This document shows, in pieces, positions 9,000 through 18,387 of a stretch of 64,000 nucleotides of DNA; within the stretch, counting starts at the first letter, position 1, and each line of letters opens with the position of its first letter. This stretch comes from Bacteroidaceae bacterium (GTDB taxonomy: Bacteria; Bacteroidota; Bacteroidia; Bacteroidales; Bacteroidaceae). The notes below the pieces were generated by a model that had not been told where the DNA came from, made no database searches, and saw nothing but the letters and a program-made list of their open reading frames with translations. A program made the translations under genes and the position numbers. Location: the NCBI GenBank assembly GCA_016286165.1, contig JAEESE010000001.1, positions 62,001 to 126,000 of the forward strand. The letters run 5' to 3'.

Positions 9000-9698
9000 T
9001 TATATGGAGGTAATGGCTATAAACAAGAGTGTGAGAAGGAAGGTTATAGGGAGATAATACGGAAGGCTTGGCGATGAAGCATGCAGTGCCGTTTGGAGTG
9101 TGACATTATTATTCCGTAGTTCTTTATTTACTTTTATCACCCTACTGAATAAAAGATATATGATGTAGCCGACAAGGATGCCAAAGAGCAGGCCTACAAG
9201 GATGTCGCCGGGATAATGAAGTCCGAGATATATGCGCGAATAGCTGCTAAGTATTGCCCAAGTGTAGAGTGTGAATGAGACAATACGATTACGGAACGTT
9301 AGTGCAACAAATGTGGCGAGGCCAAAGGTGTTGGCGGCGTGGCTTGAGAAAAAGCCATAGGCTCCACCCCGACGCCCATTGACAAGGTCTACGAGCCCTA
9401 AGAGTGCGGGCTCATGACTTGGCCGAGGCCGTGAGAACAATGGCTTGCAAATGGTGCTTGCCGTTTGATCACAGATGACGATCACCAAAGCACAGGCAAT
9501 GATGAAAAGGATGACAAGAACACACGTCCGACTTCTCGAGACTTGAAGTTTTGACAAGGCTCTGAAGACTATGAATAACAGGACGAGGAAAAGTGGAATC
9601 CAAGTGGACGTGCGTGTGATGAGCAGGAAGCAGTTGTCGAGAAACGTGGACTGGCTTCCGTTCAACAGTAGCAGTATCTGCTGATCAAGATGTTCCAT
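9000..9698 (-). CDS. PAP2-family membrane phosphatase
   Basis: A 232-residue integral membrane protein with the three-part lipid-phosphatase active site: KPLFSRPRP near residue 90, FFSSHAAN near 120 and SRIYLGLHYPGDILVG near 155-170. PAP2 enzymes of this size dephosphorylate undecaprenyl diphosphate or phosphatidylglycerol phosphate on the periplasmic side, and the substrate here is not fixed by sequence. Spacing is 21 bp to batE and 3 bp to the EamA gene, so it appears to belong to the Bat operon. Confidence 0.88.
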   Translation of the reverse strand: MEHLDQQILLLLNGSQSTFLDNCFLLITRTSTWIPLFLVLLFIVFRALSKLQVSRSRTCVLVILFIIACALVIVICDQTASTICKPLFSRPRPSHEPALLGLVDLVNGRRGGAYGFFSSHAANTFGLATFVALTFRNRIVSFTLYTWAILSSYSRIYLGLHYPGDILVGLLFGILVGYIIYLLFSRVIKVNKELRNNNVTLQTALHASSPSLPYYLPITFLLTLLFIAITSI

Positions 9699-9719
9699 GG
9701 AGGAAGGAGGGAGTGGAAG

Positions 9720-10478
9720 TTATATTATCTCAATCTGGCTACGTTGGATCCATCCTTGCTTGCCGTCGGTAAGCTGGACTTCAACATAATCCTTCATTGA
9801 GTTGTCGCGGATGTCCACATGAGTACCTTGATGTAGGATGAAGAGGTCAGTACCGGAGGCGCTTGGAGTGCTCTTGACGACTACGGAGGGCGCCATAATG
9901 ATAGCGCCTGTGCGGTTGTTGATGTGCGACCGTTGCTGCAAAGCTGCGATGTTTGCGAAGGCTGTAATGAAGAACATTACCAAAGCAAAAACGAAGGAAG
10001 CCTTCTTGGCTGCAATGCTTGGCAGGAACAGGTATAGAGCCAATGCTATAAGAGCGAGGAGGAACGACACTACAGCTATGAGTGCCCATCTGTTTATGCT
10101 TAGCGAGAGCACCAGGGAATGGAAGATCTTTGCGAAGAACATTTCTGACGCCGGCACTACTTTGTCTACGGTCTTGGCCCGTGCTATATCGAGGTTAAAC
10201 CGGGCATCATCCATCGACGGGTCAAGCAACAGAGCACGTTCGTAGTTGAGGATAGCCTGAGCTATGGAGTCCTGACGATAGTAGCAATTGCCAAGATTGT
10301 AGTATATCTGTGCGCTCTCGCCAAGTGAGTCGGTGAGCTGACGGTATATTGCTGCAGCCTGAACGAAATGCTCCTTGGCGTAAGCAGAGTCTGCTTCGGC
10401 CTTGGAAACGAGTGCTGCTGCGCTTGCGCTAACGCTGATTAACAGACAACAAATAAATAATAAATATGAGCGTTTCAT
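9720..10478 (-). CDS. batE: BatE, TPR and SH3-like membrane protein
   Basis: A 252-residue protein with a signal peptide and two TPR units at about 26-100 (YNLGNCYYRQDSIAQAILNY). Two membrane helices lie near 128-150 and 160-180, followed by a C-terminal bacterial SH3-like domain (VVVKSTPSASGTDLFILHQG, ending GWIQRSQIEII). This is the BatE architecture. Bat proteins were named for aerotolerance in Bacteroides fragilis and are thought to form an envelope complex with MoxR, but the molecular activity is unproven. It lies 5 bp after batD. Confidence 0.88.
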   Translation of the reverse strand: MKRSYLLFICCLLISVSASAAALVSKAEADSAYAKEHFVQAAAIYRQLTDSLGESAQIYYNLGNCYYRQDSIAQAILNYERALLLDPSMDDARFNLDIARAKTVDKVVPASEMFFAKIFHSLVLSLSINRWALIAVVSFLLALIALALYLFLPSIAAKKASFVFALVMFFITAFANIAALQQRSHINNRTGAIIMAPSVVVKSTPSASGTDLFILHQGTHVDIRDNSMKDYVEVQLTDGKQGWIQRSQIEII

Positions 10479-10483
10479 GCGGA

Positions 10484-12343
10484 TTAACGGTTTGCGGTTA
10501 TGTTTGAGAGACTGGTGATGAGCTGTTCGGCTGAGGCGTATATCTTTTCCATATTCTCTGTTGGATCACCTGGAGCGAAACGAGCGAACTCACAGTTGTC
10601 AAGTGTTTGAATGAGCTGGGTGATGATTTCAGGTGCTACGTTGCATTCTTGCAACTGTTGCGACACGTTGTCCTTTGAGAGTTGTGCTGTAGGAATATTC
10701 AGTTTATCACCCACGTAGCCCCATAGCGCTTTCATCGTCTCATCGTAGAAGGCTTCTGGATTATTCTGCTGAAGGAGCTTGCGTGCTGCACGAAGACGTT
10801 TGTTGGCAATCTTATTGGCTCCACGAGTACGGCGACGTGCTACGTCTGCATTCAATGCAAGACGACGGCGGAAAGCGATGATAAGAGCGAGGAAAGCAGC
10901 AAACAATCCGGCATAGGTCAACCAGTAGCGCATAGATCCGAAGAATGAAGATGCGCCTGTCTGATATGATGGTTCAGAGGTCCGGATATATCTGATGTCG
11001 GAATTAAGCAACTGTATATCCTCCTTTGAAAGGCCTGAAGCAGCGGAAGAGCCTCCTTTGCCTTTGGCCACGTCTATTTGGTATGCCTCACCCTTTAAGG
11101 TGCGATACTGTCTGGCATCGGGGTCGAAATAGCAGAATTCCACTGCGGGCACTTCATACTTGCCTTCGTGACGTGGAACGGCTATGAAGTCGTAGATAAT
11201 CTTGCCTGATGATCCTGAAGCACTGATGCTCGTATGCTCTTCGGTCTTTGGATCGTAGCGCTCGAAATCCTTTGGCCATGCTACCTCTGGCGCCTTGATG
11301 AGTTTCATGTTGCCAGTACCTGAAACCGTAAGGCGCAACGTGGTTGCATCATTAGCTTTAAGGCTCTGAGGCGTGAGCGACGAGGCGATAGAGAACTTAC
11401 CTACTGCACCAGAGAAGTTGTCGGGTTTGGGGGCTGGCAGAGGATCAACCTGCAGCGTAACAGCCGGTGCAATCACTGTCTTGCGTACCTCCTGCACCAT
11501 ATTGCCTCCACCGAAGAAGATGTCGAATGGGTCTGCCGAACGATTCTGCTGAACGACTGTTGCCTCGTATTTTATCTCTGGTATAGTAAGCGCGCCCGTC
11601 TGCTGCGGGAAGACTACATACTGGCTCCAAACCACAGTGCCGTAGTTCTTGCCGTTGTAATGCTCCATCTTGAGTTCAGGTTGGCGCTGGCGGTTGAGTT
11701 CCTGAACGTGGAAACCGTCGAGCTCAGGCATCTTGCCTTCGAGGCTGGAGACATTAACGAGGGTATATAGCTTATATGTTAGGAGCACAGCTTCCTGCTC
11801 AAACACCTTGCGCTTGGATGCGGTAACAGCAATAAACAAGTCCTTACCCGTAATCTTGTCGCCTACGTTCTGAGTATGCATTCGATCGGCCTGGGAATGC
11901 GACTGAGCGGCACCACCTGAATTGCCAGACGAACCCGACGAGCCTGAACTTGCAGAACCAGCTGGCAGCACAGTGATAGCGGGCGATGCGGACTTATATG
12001 TCTTGCCTCCGGAAGTTGCTGTGGCAGCAGGCAGATGATAGCTGCCGGCTTTCTGGGCTGTTACGGTATAAGTAAATGTCGTGCTTGATGATGATGTGGT
12101 CTTACCATTGACCATGGAATAACTCGACGAACGGCTCGTGGATGGGCCGAAGTCTACTGATATACCTTCAAACTCGCCAACGCTAAAGTCGTCAATGTCC
12201 TGCGTGTTCACGACGTAGGCAACACGGAATCTGTCGCCCTCGACTACCTCAGAAGGTGCTTGCACACGAACGTTAACTTGCGCTGAAATGCTGAAGCTAA
12301 ACAATAAATAATAAAGAATAAACGAAAGAAAACTCTTATTCAT
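10484..12343 (-). CDS. batD: BatD, aerotolerance protein
   Basis: A 619-residue protein. Signal peptide to about residue 21, then the BatD domain beginning VNVRVQAPSEVVEGDRFRVA. It has several beta-sandwich-like repeats, a Ser/Gly linker (GSASSGSSGSSGNSGG) near 130-145, a membrane helix near 474-494 (YWLTYAGLFAAFLALIIAF) and a charged helical tail. The bulk should be periplasmic. It sits between the batB-batC fusion and batE with 5-50 bp gaps. The family is thought to present Ig-like domains in the Bat complex, a role inferred from context. Confidence 0.9.
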   Translation of the reverse strand: MNKSFLSFILYYLLFSFSISAQVNVRVQAPSEVVEGDRFRVAYVVNTQDIDDFSVGEFEGISVDFGPSTSRSSSYSMVNGKTTSSSSTTFTYTVTAQKAGSYHLPAATATSGGKTYKSASPAITVLPAGSASSGSSGSSGNSGGAAQSHSQADRMHTQNVGDKITGKDLFIAVTASKRKVFEQEAVLLTYKLYTLVNVSSLEGKMPELDGFHVQELNRQRQPELKMEHYNGKNYGTVVWSQYVVFPQQTGALTIPEIKYEATVVQQNRSADPFDIFFGGGNMVQEVRKTVIAPAVTLQVDPLPAPKPDNFSGAVGKFSIASSLTPQSLKANDATTLRLTVSGTGNMKLIKAPEVAWPKDFERYDPKTEEHTSISASGSSGKIIYDFIAVPRHEGKYEVPAVEFCYFDPDARQYRTLKGEAYQIDVAKGKGGSSAASGLSKEDIQLLNSDIRYIRTSEPSYQTGASSFFGSMRYWLTYAGLFAAFLALIIAFRRRLALNADVARRRTRGANKIANKRLRAARKLLQQNNPEAFYDETMKALWGYVGDKLNIPTAQLSKDNVSQQLQECNVAPEIITQLIQTLDNCEFARFAPGDPTENMEKIYASAEQLITSLSNITANR

Positions 12344-12392
12344 ATATTATTTCAATTTTCAATATTCAATTATATGTGCTCTGTATGTTTCC

Positions 12393-14135
12393 TTACCATT
12401 GCTTTTCCAGCTGACGGCGTTGGGGCTTTTGCTGAGCTTTGTTCACCTTGTCCTGTGTCTGTTTCTCTTCCTGCTGAGCAGCCTTCAGGAGTTGTTCGGC
12501 ATTCTCCTTCGACATCTTAGGCTGTTCGGGCTGCTGCTCCTGTTGCTCCTGCTGTTGTTGCTGTTGCTGTTGTTGCTGCTGGTCCTGTTTTTGGTCTTGC
12601 TTCTGCCGATTTTCACCATCTTGGTTTTGCTGACCGCCATCCTGGTTTTGGTCTTGGTTCTTCAGTTGATGCATACAAAGAGCTAAGTTGTAACGTGTCT
12701 CATCGTCCTTAGGATTACGGCGTAAAGCATTCTGATAGCATTGAATGGCTTCCTTGAACTGCTTCTGACTTTGCAGTATCACTCCCATGTTGTGGTATGC
12801 CTGGGCAGCAAGCAGTTTGTCGGTCTGCATTCGCGCTGCAGTCTCGAAGCTTTTCATCGCATCCTTAGGCAGTCCCTGTGCCAACTGAGCATTGCCGAGG
12901 TTGTAATGAGCCACGGCATTAGCATTGTCCTTCTCAATGGCTTTCTGATAATCCACCTGTGCCTTGGTGAAAAGACTGTCGCGGTACTGACGATTACCAT
13001 GTCGAATGAAGTAGCGATCGTTCTTCTTCTGAGCGAAGGCCTGTGTCGACATGCCTGGCATAAACTCGCCAGCCAATGGCGAGAGCAAAACAAGTGTGAT
13101 AATCGTAGCCTTTGCCGATGGGAACAGGCGGAAGCGACTGAACAAACGGTTGCGACGGGCAAGGATAATGGTTTCTATTATCAAGAGCACCAGTGCTGCC
13201 CACGCGAAATCACGGAAATGTTCGTCGAACTCGCTGTAGAGCACTGACTCTATATCTGCCTTTGCCAGTTTGTCGGCATGTTTCTGCAGTGCAGATACTG
13301 CCGATGAGCTGTTGTCTACGTAGATATAAGCGCCACCGCCGGCCTGTGATATCGAACGGCACATTTCTTCATTAAGCTTAGACACCACCGTATTACCTGC
13401 ATTATCAGTCATATAACCGCTACGGCCAGGCATCGGAATGGGGCTACCTTCTGTTGAACCTATTCCCAGTACGTAGACTTTCATCCCTCGTTTCAGAGCA
13501 GCGGCAGCAGCTTCCTCTGCCCCACCCTCGTTGTCCTCACCGTCGGTGATGACAAAGATAGCGCGCCCCACACCTTCCTGCTGGGTGAAGCTATGTGTAG
13601 CCAACTCAATGGCTCGAGCAATATCCGTGCCCTGTACGTTGATCATCGCAGGAGAGATATTGTCCAAGAACATCTTAGCCGAAACGTAATCTGAAGTTAT
13701 GGGCAACTGTGTGAAGGCATCGCCGGCAAATACGATAAGACCTATCTTATCGTCTGTCATGCCATCGACAAGGTTGCTAATGAGCATCTTAGCCTTATCC
13801 AAGCGGCTGGGCGACACGTCTGTTGCAAGCATTGAATTGGACACATCGAGTGCCACGATAGCTTCGATACCACGGCGCTTGCGGGTGTCTATCTTGGTGC
13901 CATACTGAGGGCGTGCCAGACAGACAATCATCATACCCAGTGCCGCAAGAAGCAACCAGAACTTAAGTTCGCGACGCCAACGTGACACTTCCGGCATAAG
14001 CGGCTTTACCAAATCCTTTTCGCCGAACTCGCGCAAACGGCGCACCCGACGATAGTTGGTCCAGAAGTGCAATAACGCCAACACAGGCAAGACGCACAAC
14101 ACATATAAATATATAGGGCTCTCAAATCTAAACAT
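12393..14135 (-). CDS. batB: BatB-BatC fusion: VWA domain plus TPR protein
   Basis: A 580-residue protein joining two proteins that are separate in B. fragilis. Residues 1-325 are BatB: two N-terminal membrane helices, a VWA domain with MIDAS motif DVSNS (97-101), the Thr in GTD and TDGED, and a helix near 311-328. A further hydrophobic segment (about 345-365) looks like the former BatC signal. Residues about 375-490 hold TPR units (AVAHYNLGNAQLAQG; AYHNMGVILQSQKQFKEAI). A Gln-rich tail includes an uninterrupted 11-Gln run, then a charged end. The fused order suggests that VWA and TPR act in one membrane complex. Confidence 0.9.
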   Translation of the reverse strand: MFRFESPIYLYVLCVLPVLALLHFWTNYRRVRRLREFGEKDLVKPLMPEVSRWRRELKFWLLLAALGMMIVCLARPQYGTKIDTRKRRGIEAIVALDVSNSMLATDVSPSRLDKAKMLISNLVDGMTDDKIGLIVFAGDAFTQLPITSDYVSAKMFLDNISPAMINVQGTDIARAIELATHSFTQQEGVGRAIFVITDGEDNEGGAEEAAAAALKRGMKVYVLGIGSTEGSPIPMPGRSGYMTDNAGNTVVSKLNEEMCRSISQAGGGAYIYVDNSSSAVSALQKHADKLAKADIESVLYSEFDEHFRDFAWAALVLLIIETIILARRNRLFSRFRLFPSAKATIITLVLLSPLAGEFMPGMSTQAFAQKKNDRYFIRHGNRQYRDSLFTKAQVDYQKAIEKDNANAVAHYNLGNAQLAQGLPKDAMKSFETAARMQTDKLLAAQAYHNMGVILQSQKQFKEAIQCYQNALRRNPKDDETRYNLALCMHQLKNQDQNQDGGQQNQDGENRQKQDQKQDQQQQQQQQQQQEQQEQQPEQPKMSKENAEQLLKAAQQEEKQTQDKVNKAQQKPQRRQLEKQW

Positions 14136-14219
14136 CTTCTCTTAATATCTTGAACTTTGAACCTTTTAACTTGAAACCTGAAACCTTGAACCTGGAACTT
14201 TGAACTCAAAAACTCATCC
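14136..14219. repeat. Heptamer-type repeat between batA and batB-batC
   Basis: An 84-bp gap filled mainly by variants of a short motif, (T)TGAAACC/TTGAACC/TTGAACT. It belongs to the same class as the tracts at 20005-20070 and 22475-22530. Confidence 0.6.
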
Positions 14220-15218
14220 TCATGGCACAGTCTTTAACCATGTCTCGCGAAGGAGCAGTTCGATGAGGAGCAGAAGACAGGCTGCAAGCGCAAACGGAGC
14301 GAAAGCCTCGTAACGTTTCGAATATTCTTTCACGTTCATCTTTGTCTTCTCAAGCTTGTCAATCTGCTGGTATACTTCGCGCAGTTTGTTGTTGTTTGTA
14401 GCACGATAGAACTCACCATTAGTAGTTCCGGCAATGGAGGCGAGCGTCTTCGAGTCTATCTCGACAGGGATGTTCACATATTCTATACGTCCACCTACAG
14501 GATAAGGATAACGCGCTGTGCCATTGGTACCTACACCGATAGTGTAGACGCGAATGCCGAAACTCTTGGCGATTTCTGCAGCCGTCAGAGGCGAGATATC
14601 ACCAGCGTTGTTTGAACCATCAGTAAGCAGAATGATAACCTTCGACTTGGCCTTGGAATCCTTAAGGCGAGAGATGGCGTTGGCCAATCCCATACCTATA
14701 GCCGTGCCGTCGTCCATCAGTCCACGCTGCACCATATCGCAGCTGAGACCGTTGAACATATTCAGCAGCACGGCATGGTCCGTTGTCATCGGGCATTGTG
14801 TGAACGACTCTCCAGCAAATATCGTGAGACCGATATTATCGTTCGGACGTCCGGAAATGAATTCTGAAGCTACTTTTTTGGCCGCTTCGATACGGTTTGG
14901 GCGCAAGTCTTCTGCCAACATCGAGGTTGAGATATCCACACAAAGCATGATATCGATACCCTCGATGGTGCGGTCGCTCCAGGAATTGCTGGTCTGGGGC
15001 CGACACAGAACTAAGACTATCATCACGTAGGCCATACAGCGCAGCAGGAACGGTGCGTGTACCATATACTGCCTGAACGTCTTGGGTGCATTGCGATAAG
15101 CCAGCGTTGACGATATTTGCAGCGAAGGGTCTTTGTCGCCACTCTTAAGCACGTACCACAAGATATATGGTATGAGCAGCGACAGCAACAAAAGATAATA
15201 TGGATTAGCGAATTGCAT
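14220..15218 (-). CDS. batA: BatA, VWA-domain membrane protein
   Basis: A 332-residue protein with two N-terminal membrane helices (about 8-24 and 57-73), a VWA domain at about 87-290 with intact MIDAS (DISTS at 95-99, GTAIGMG, LTDGSNN), and a C-terminal membrane helix near 308-325. The order is that of BatA: anchor, periplasmic or cytoplasmic VWA, anchor. It lies 10 bp downstream of the uncharacterised operon member. VWA proteins encoded beside MoxR ATPases commonly act with them in maturation of other proteins, an inference from the wider family. Confidence 0.92.
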   Translation of the reverse strand: MQFANPYYLLLLSLLIPYILWYVLKSGDKDPSLQISSTLAYRNAPKTFRQYMVHAPFLLRCMAYVMIVLVLCRPQTSNSWSDRTIEGIDIMLCVDISTSMLAEDLRPNRIEAAKKVASEFISGRPNDNIGLTIFAGESFTQCPMTTDHAVLLNMFNGLSCDMVQRGLMDDGTAIGMGLANAISRLKDSKAKSKVIILLTDGSNNAGDISPLTAAEIAKSFGIRVYTIGVGTNGTARYPYPVGGRIEYVNIPVEIDSKTLASIAGTTNGEFYRATNNNKLREVYQQIDKLEKTKMNVKEYSKRYEAFAPFALAACLLLLIELLLRETWLKTVP

Positions 15219-15228
15219 AAGCTGGTGT

Positions 15229-16341
15229 TTAACGTATTAAATCTATGGTGAAATAGAGGGCTGCAACGGCCAAGGCAAAGGCTATCGCAGCGCAGACGCC
15301 CATTACTATCTTCATTGTCAGTGAGCGTGTCTGGCTCTGCTTCACTTCTTCGGGCACGATAATCTCTTCCTGTGGAGCATTGGGATCTTCCTCCAGTTTT
15401 GTCTGGTTGATGAAATCTATTGCACACACAAGGTTGGCATCGTTCTCGTTAATCATTGTTGAGTACTTGGCAAACTTCACGAGGTCGGCCGTCTGGAACA
15501 GCGATCTCAACTCGCGCAAGGCTTCCTCATCCTGCTCCTTTAGCAGGCGTTCTATGATTTCAGACGATGTCATCTCCATGGCATTGAAACCATAGCGCTC
15601 GTGAATATAGTTACGCAGCGTCTCTGTGAGCTCGGTATAGTATTCCTTGCTGTCTTCTTCAGTCCATTTGCGTTCACTCTTGATACGCTCTATCTCATTC
15701 ATGGCCACCTGATGGGCAGGCAGCTTGCGTTTGCGGCGAATGAGTTGGATGAGCGGTTTGTTCTCGCGCCAATGACCATAGAGCCACAGCAACAGCAGTG
15801 CAAGCAGCTGGTTCACTACCACAAGCCAGATAACAGGCTTCCAGTCATCCCACGAGAACGGGTTGTTCTGAATATCTTTATTAGGGAAGAACTGGTCAGT
15901 ATGAAGCGTATCTACAGGCATCATTAACACCTTAAGTGCCAACGCCTTAGACTGGTACTTCTCACCATTTACTTCAGCCTCAAACGGAGGCACAAGCACG
16001 AAGGCTGAATCCCAAGCTGTAATAGCATAGCGGTCCACCACTTGCTTGCGTTTGCCATCGTTGACCTCAATGGTGTCGGAGCCTAATCGCTCTACCACCT
16101 CCACCACATTTGCTATCAACTGTCCTGGCTGCAGCTCGGGCATTCTGGCTTTCTGCTTGGCATCGCAAGTGAGGTCAAGCGTCAACTCCCGCTGCTCGCC
16201 TATCACCATCACCAGAGTATCAATGCGTGCCTCGAACACAACCTGTGCAATGCCCGGCAATGGCAATAGTAGAAAAAGGAAGGAGGTAGCAATCAGCTTG
16301 CCAAGTAGCTCTCTTATTGTTTTTTTGATATCTAATCTCAT
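15229..16341 (-). CDS. Bat-operon membrane protein of unknown function
   Basis: A 370-residue protein with a signal peptide-like start (LIATSFLFLLLPLPGIAQ) and a beta-rich exported domain at about 35-165 opening VFEARIDTLVMVIGEQREL, reminiscent of BatD/DUF4381-type domains. A membrane helix lies near 170-188 (WLVVVNQLLALLLLWLYG), followed by a charged cytoplasmic helical part with a YTELTETLRNYIHERYGFNA stretch, and a last helix at about 345-365. Proteins of this layout are usual between the DUF58 gene and batA in Bacteroidales. No enzymatic motif is visible. Confidence 0.8.
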   Translation of the reverse strand: MRLDIKKTIRELLGKLIATSFLFLLLPLPGIAQVVFEARIDTLVMVIGEQRELTLDLTCDAKQKARMPELQPGQLIANVVEVVERLGSDTIEVNDGKRKQVVDRYAITAWDSAFVLVPPFEAEVNGEKYQSKALALKVLMMPVDTLHTDQFFPNKDIQNNPFSWDDWKPVIWLVVVNQLLALLLLWLYGHWRENKPLIQLIRRKRKLPAHQVAMNEIERIKSERKWTEEDSKEYYTELTETLRNYIHERYGFNAMEMTSSEIIERLLKEQDEEALRELRSLFQTADLVKFAKYSTMINENDANLVCAIDFINQTKLEEDPNAPQEEIIVPEEVKQSQTRSLTMKIVMGVCAAIAFALAVAALYFTIDLIR

Positions 16342-16416
16342 AACTCTTTTAATGAATCCAACCTTTTTGAGGTTTTCACTCCCTACAGATTAGGAGTATC
16401 CTGAAAGGGTGTAATA

Positions 16417-17286
16417 TTATGACCGTTGTGCAAACAGACTTCGAAGCGCAACGACATAATCCTGATCGGTGCGAACACTCACGTGGTCGACATTACTTCG
16501 TGTGAAGGTGTCGGCAAGCACGTTCTGACGTTCCTGCCACCAACGGGCATGGGCGTTGCGCACACGGCTGCTCGACGAGTCAATCCATTGCAGATGACCT
16601 GTCTCTGCATCTTTCACGCGTATCAGTCCTATATTGGGCAATTCGGCAATACGACGATCGTACACCTGAATGGCCACCATATCATGCTTGCGGTTGGCTA
16701 TAGTCAGTGCCTGACGGAAATCCTGCTCGTCGATAAAGTCGCTCAGCACGAAACATGTGCAGCGGCGCTTGATTACCTGAGTGAGGTACTCCACGGCCAT
16801 CTTTATGTCGGTGCGGGTACTCTCGGGCTTAAATTCCAGCAGTTCACGAATGATGTAGAGGATGTGTTTACGTCCTTTCTTTGGCGGAATGAACTTCTCA
16901 ATCCTGTCTGAGAAAAACACAACACCTATCTTATCGTTGTTCTGAATGGCACTGAAAGCCAGCGTAGCAGCTATCTCTGTCACCATCTCGCGCTTCGTCT
17001 GTACAGCCGAACCGAAGTCGTGACTTGCGCTGACGTCCACGAGCAGCATCACCGTCAGTTCGCGCTCCTCCTCAAACACCTTGATATAAGGTTTGTTGAA
17101 GCGCGCTGTGACGTTCCATTCTATGTCGCGGATATCGTCGCCATACGAATACTCACGCACCTCGCTGAAAGCCATTCCGCGTCCCTTGAACGCAGAGTGG
17201 TACTCGCCCGCAAAGATATTGCTGGAGAGTCCGCGAGTCTTTATCTCGATATGGCGGACGCGTTTGAGTAATTCAGATGTTTCCAC
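16417..17286 (-). CDS. DUF58 domain protein of the MoxR/Bat operon
   Basis: A 289-residue soluble protein. The start ELLKRVRHIEIKTRGLSSNI and the DUF58 core motif YGDDIRDIEWNVTARFNKPY are clear. The C-terminal part has a VWA-like fold with LLVDVSASHDFGS in place of a classical MIDAS DxSxS and LSDFIDEQDF. DUF58 proteins are near-constant partners of MoxR ATPases. It lies 31 bp after moxR and is co-oriented with it. The biochemical role is unknown. Confidence 0.9.
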   Translation of the reverse strand: METSELLKRVRHIEIKTRGLSSNIFAGEYHSAFKGRGMAFSEVREYSYGDDIRDIEWNVTARFNKPYIKVFEEERELTVMLLVDVSASHDFGSAVQTKREMVTEIAATLAFSAIQNNDKIGVVFFSDRIEKFIPPKKGRKHILYIIRELLEFKPESTRTDIKMAVEYLTQVIKRRCTCFVLSDFIDEQDFRQALTIANRKHDMVAIQVYDRRIAELPNIGLIRVKDAETGHLQWIDSSSSRVRNAHARWWQERQNVLADTFTRSNVDHVSVRTDQDYVVALRSLFAQRS

Positions 17287-17317
17287 GTTAAACCTTAAAC
17301 GTTAAACAAATAATCAA

Positions 17318-18313
17318 TTAAGGCACTTCCACCTTGTTGAGGATCTTGGATACAATCTCTTCGGATGAGACGTTGTTAGCCTCTGCTTCGTAGGTGAGAC
17401 CGATACGATGGCGCAGTACATCGTGAGCCACGGCACGAACATCCTCGGGGATAACGTAGCCACGACGCTTGATGAATGCATAAGCACGAGCTGCCAACGC
17501 AAGGTTGATGCTGGCACGGGGTGAGCCGCCGAACTCTATGAAGTCCTTGATCTCCTTCAGTCCATACTTGTCGGGATAGCGGGTAGCGAACACGATATCA
17601 GCAATATACTGCTCTATCTTCTCGTCGAGGTAAACCTGACGCACCACCTTGCGGGCCTCCATAATATCCTGTGTCGAGAGCACGGGGCGCACAGCCTGAC
17701 GCTCGCCGCCGATATTCTGACGGATAATCTTCTTCTCCTCGTCAAGCTTCGGATAGTCGATAACCACTTTAAGCATGAAACGGTCCACCTGAGCCTCGGG
17801 CAGAGGATAAGTACCCTCCTGCTCTATCGGATTTTGAGTAGCAAGCACCAGGAAAGGCGAAGGCAGCGAGAAGGTCTGCTTGCCTATCGTCACCTCGCGC
17901 TCCTGCATTGCTTCGAGCAGTGCACTCTGCACCTTAGCCGGAGCACGGTTTATCTCATCGGCCAGAACGAAGTTGGCAAACACAGGGCCTTGTTCCACCA
18001 GGAACTTCTCATCCTTCTGCGAATAGATCATCGTTCCTGTGACATCGGCGGGCAGCAAGTCAGGCGTAAACTGTATACGGCTGAACTTGGCATCGATAAG
18101 CTGTGCAAGGGTTTTGATAGCCAAGGTCTTGGCCAAGCCAGGCACACCTTCCAGCAGCACATGGCCGTCGGACAGCAAGCCGATGAGCAATGATTCTACG
18201 AGATGACGCTGACCAACAATCACCTGGTCCATGCCAGTCATCAGATTAGTCACGAAAGCGCTCTGACGCTCTATGAGCTCGTTCAGTGCGCGAATATCAA
18301 TTGATTCTGCCAT
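17318..18313 (-). CDS. MoxR-family AAA+ ATPase
   Basis: A 331-residue AAA+ ATPase of the MoxR branch. Walker A is GVPGLAKT near residue 56, Walker B VLADEINRAPAKVQSALLEA near 115, sensor-1 ATQNPIEQEGTYPLPEAQ near 155, and the arginine-finger region DRFMLKV follows. A C-terminal lid domain contains GGSPRASINLALAARAYA. MoxR proteins act with VWA proteins as chaperones or metal-insertion factors. Here it heads the moxR-DUF58-bat series and is probably its motor. The region upstream (18314-18387) carries only short repeats. Confidence 0.95.
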   Translation of the reverse strand: MAESIDIRALNELIERQSAFVTNLMTGMDQVIVGQRHLVESLLIGLLSDGHVLLEGVPGLAKTLAIKTLAQLIDAKFSRIQFTPDLLPADVTGTMIYSQKDEKFLVEQGPVFANFVLADEINRAPAKVQSALLEAMQEREVTIGKQTFSLPSPFLVLATQNPIEQEGTYPLPEAQVDRFMLKVVIDYPKLDEEKKIIRQNIGGERQAVRPVLSTQDIMEARKVVRQVYLDEKIEQYIADIVFATRYPDKYGLKEIKDFIEFGGSPRASINLALAARAYAFIKRRGYVIPEDVRAVAHDVLRHRIGLTYEAEANNVSSEEIVSKILNKVEVP

Positions 18314-18387
18314 TGTTATAATGTATTTATATCTTTAATCTTTTATTCTTTAATCCTAAAACGATAACGTGTTAACGTGTTAACTTG

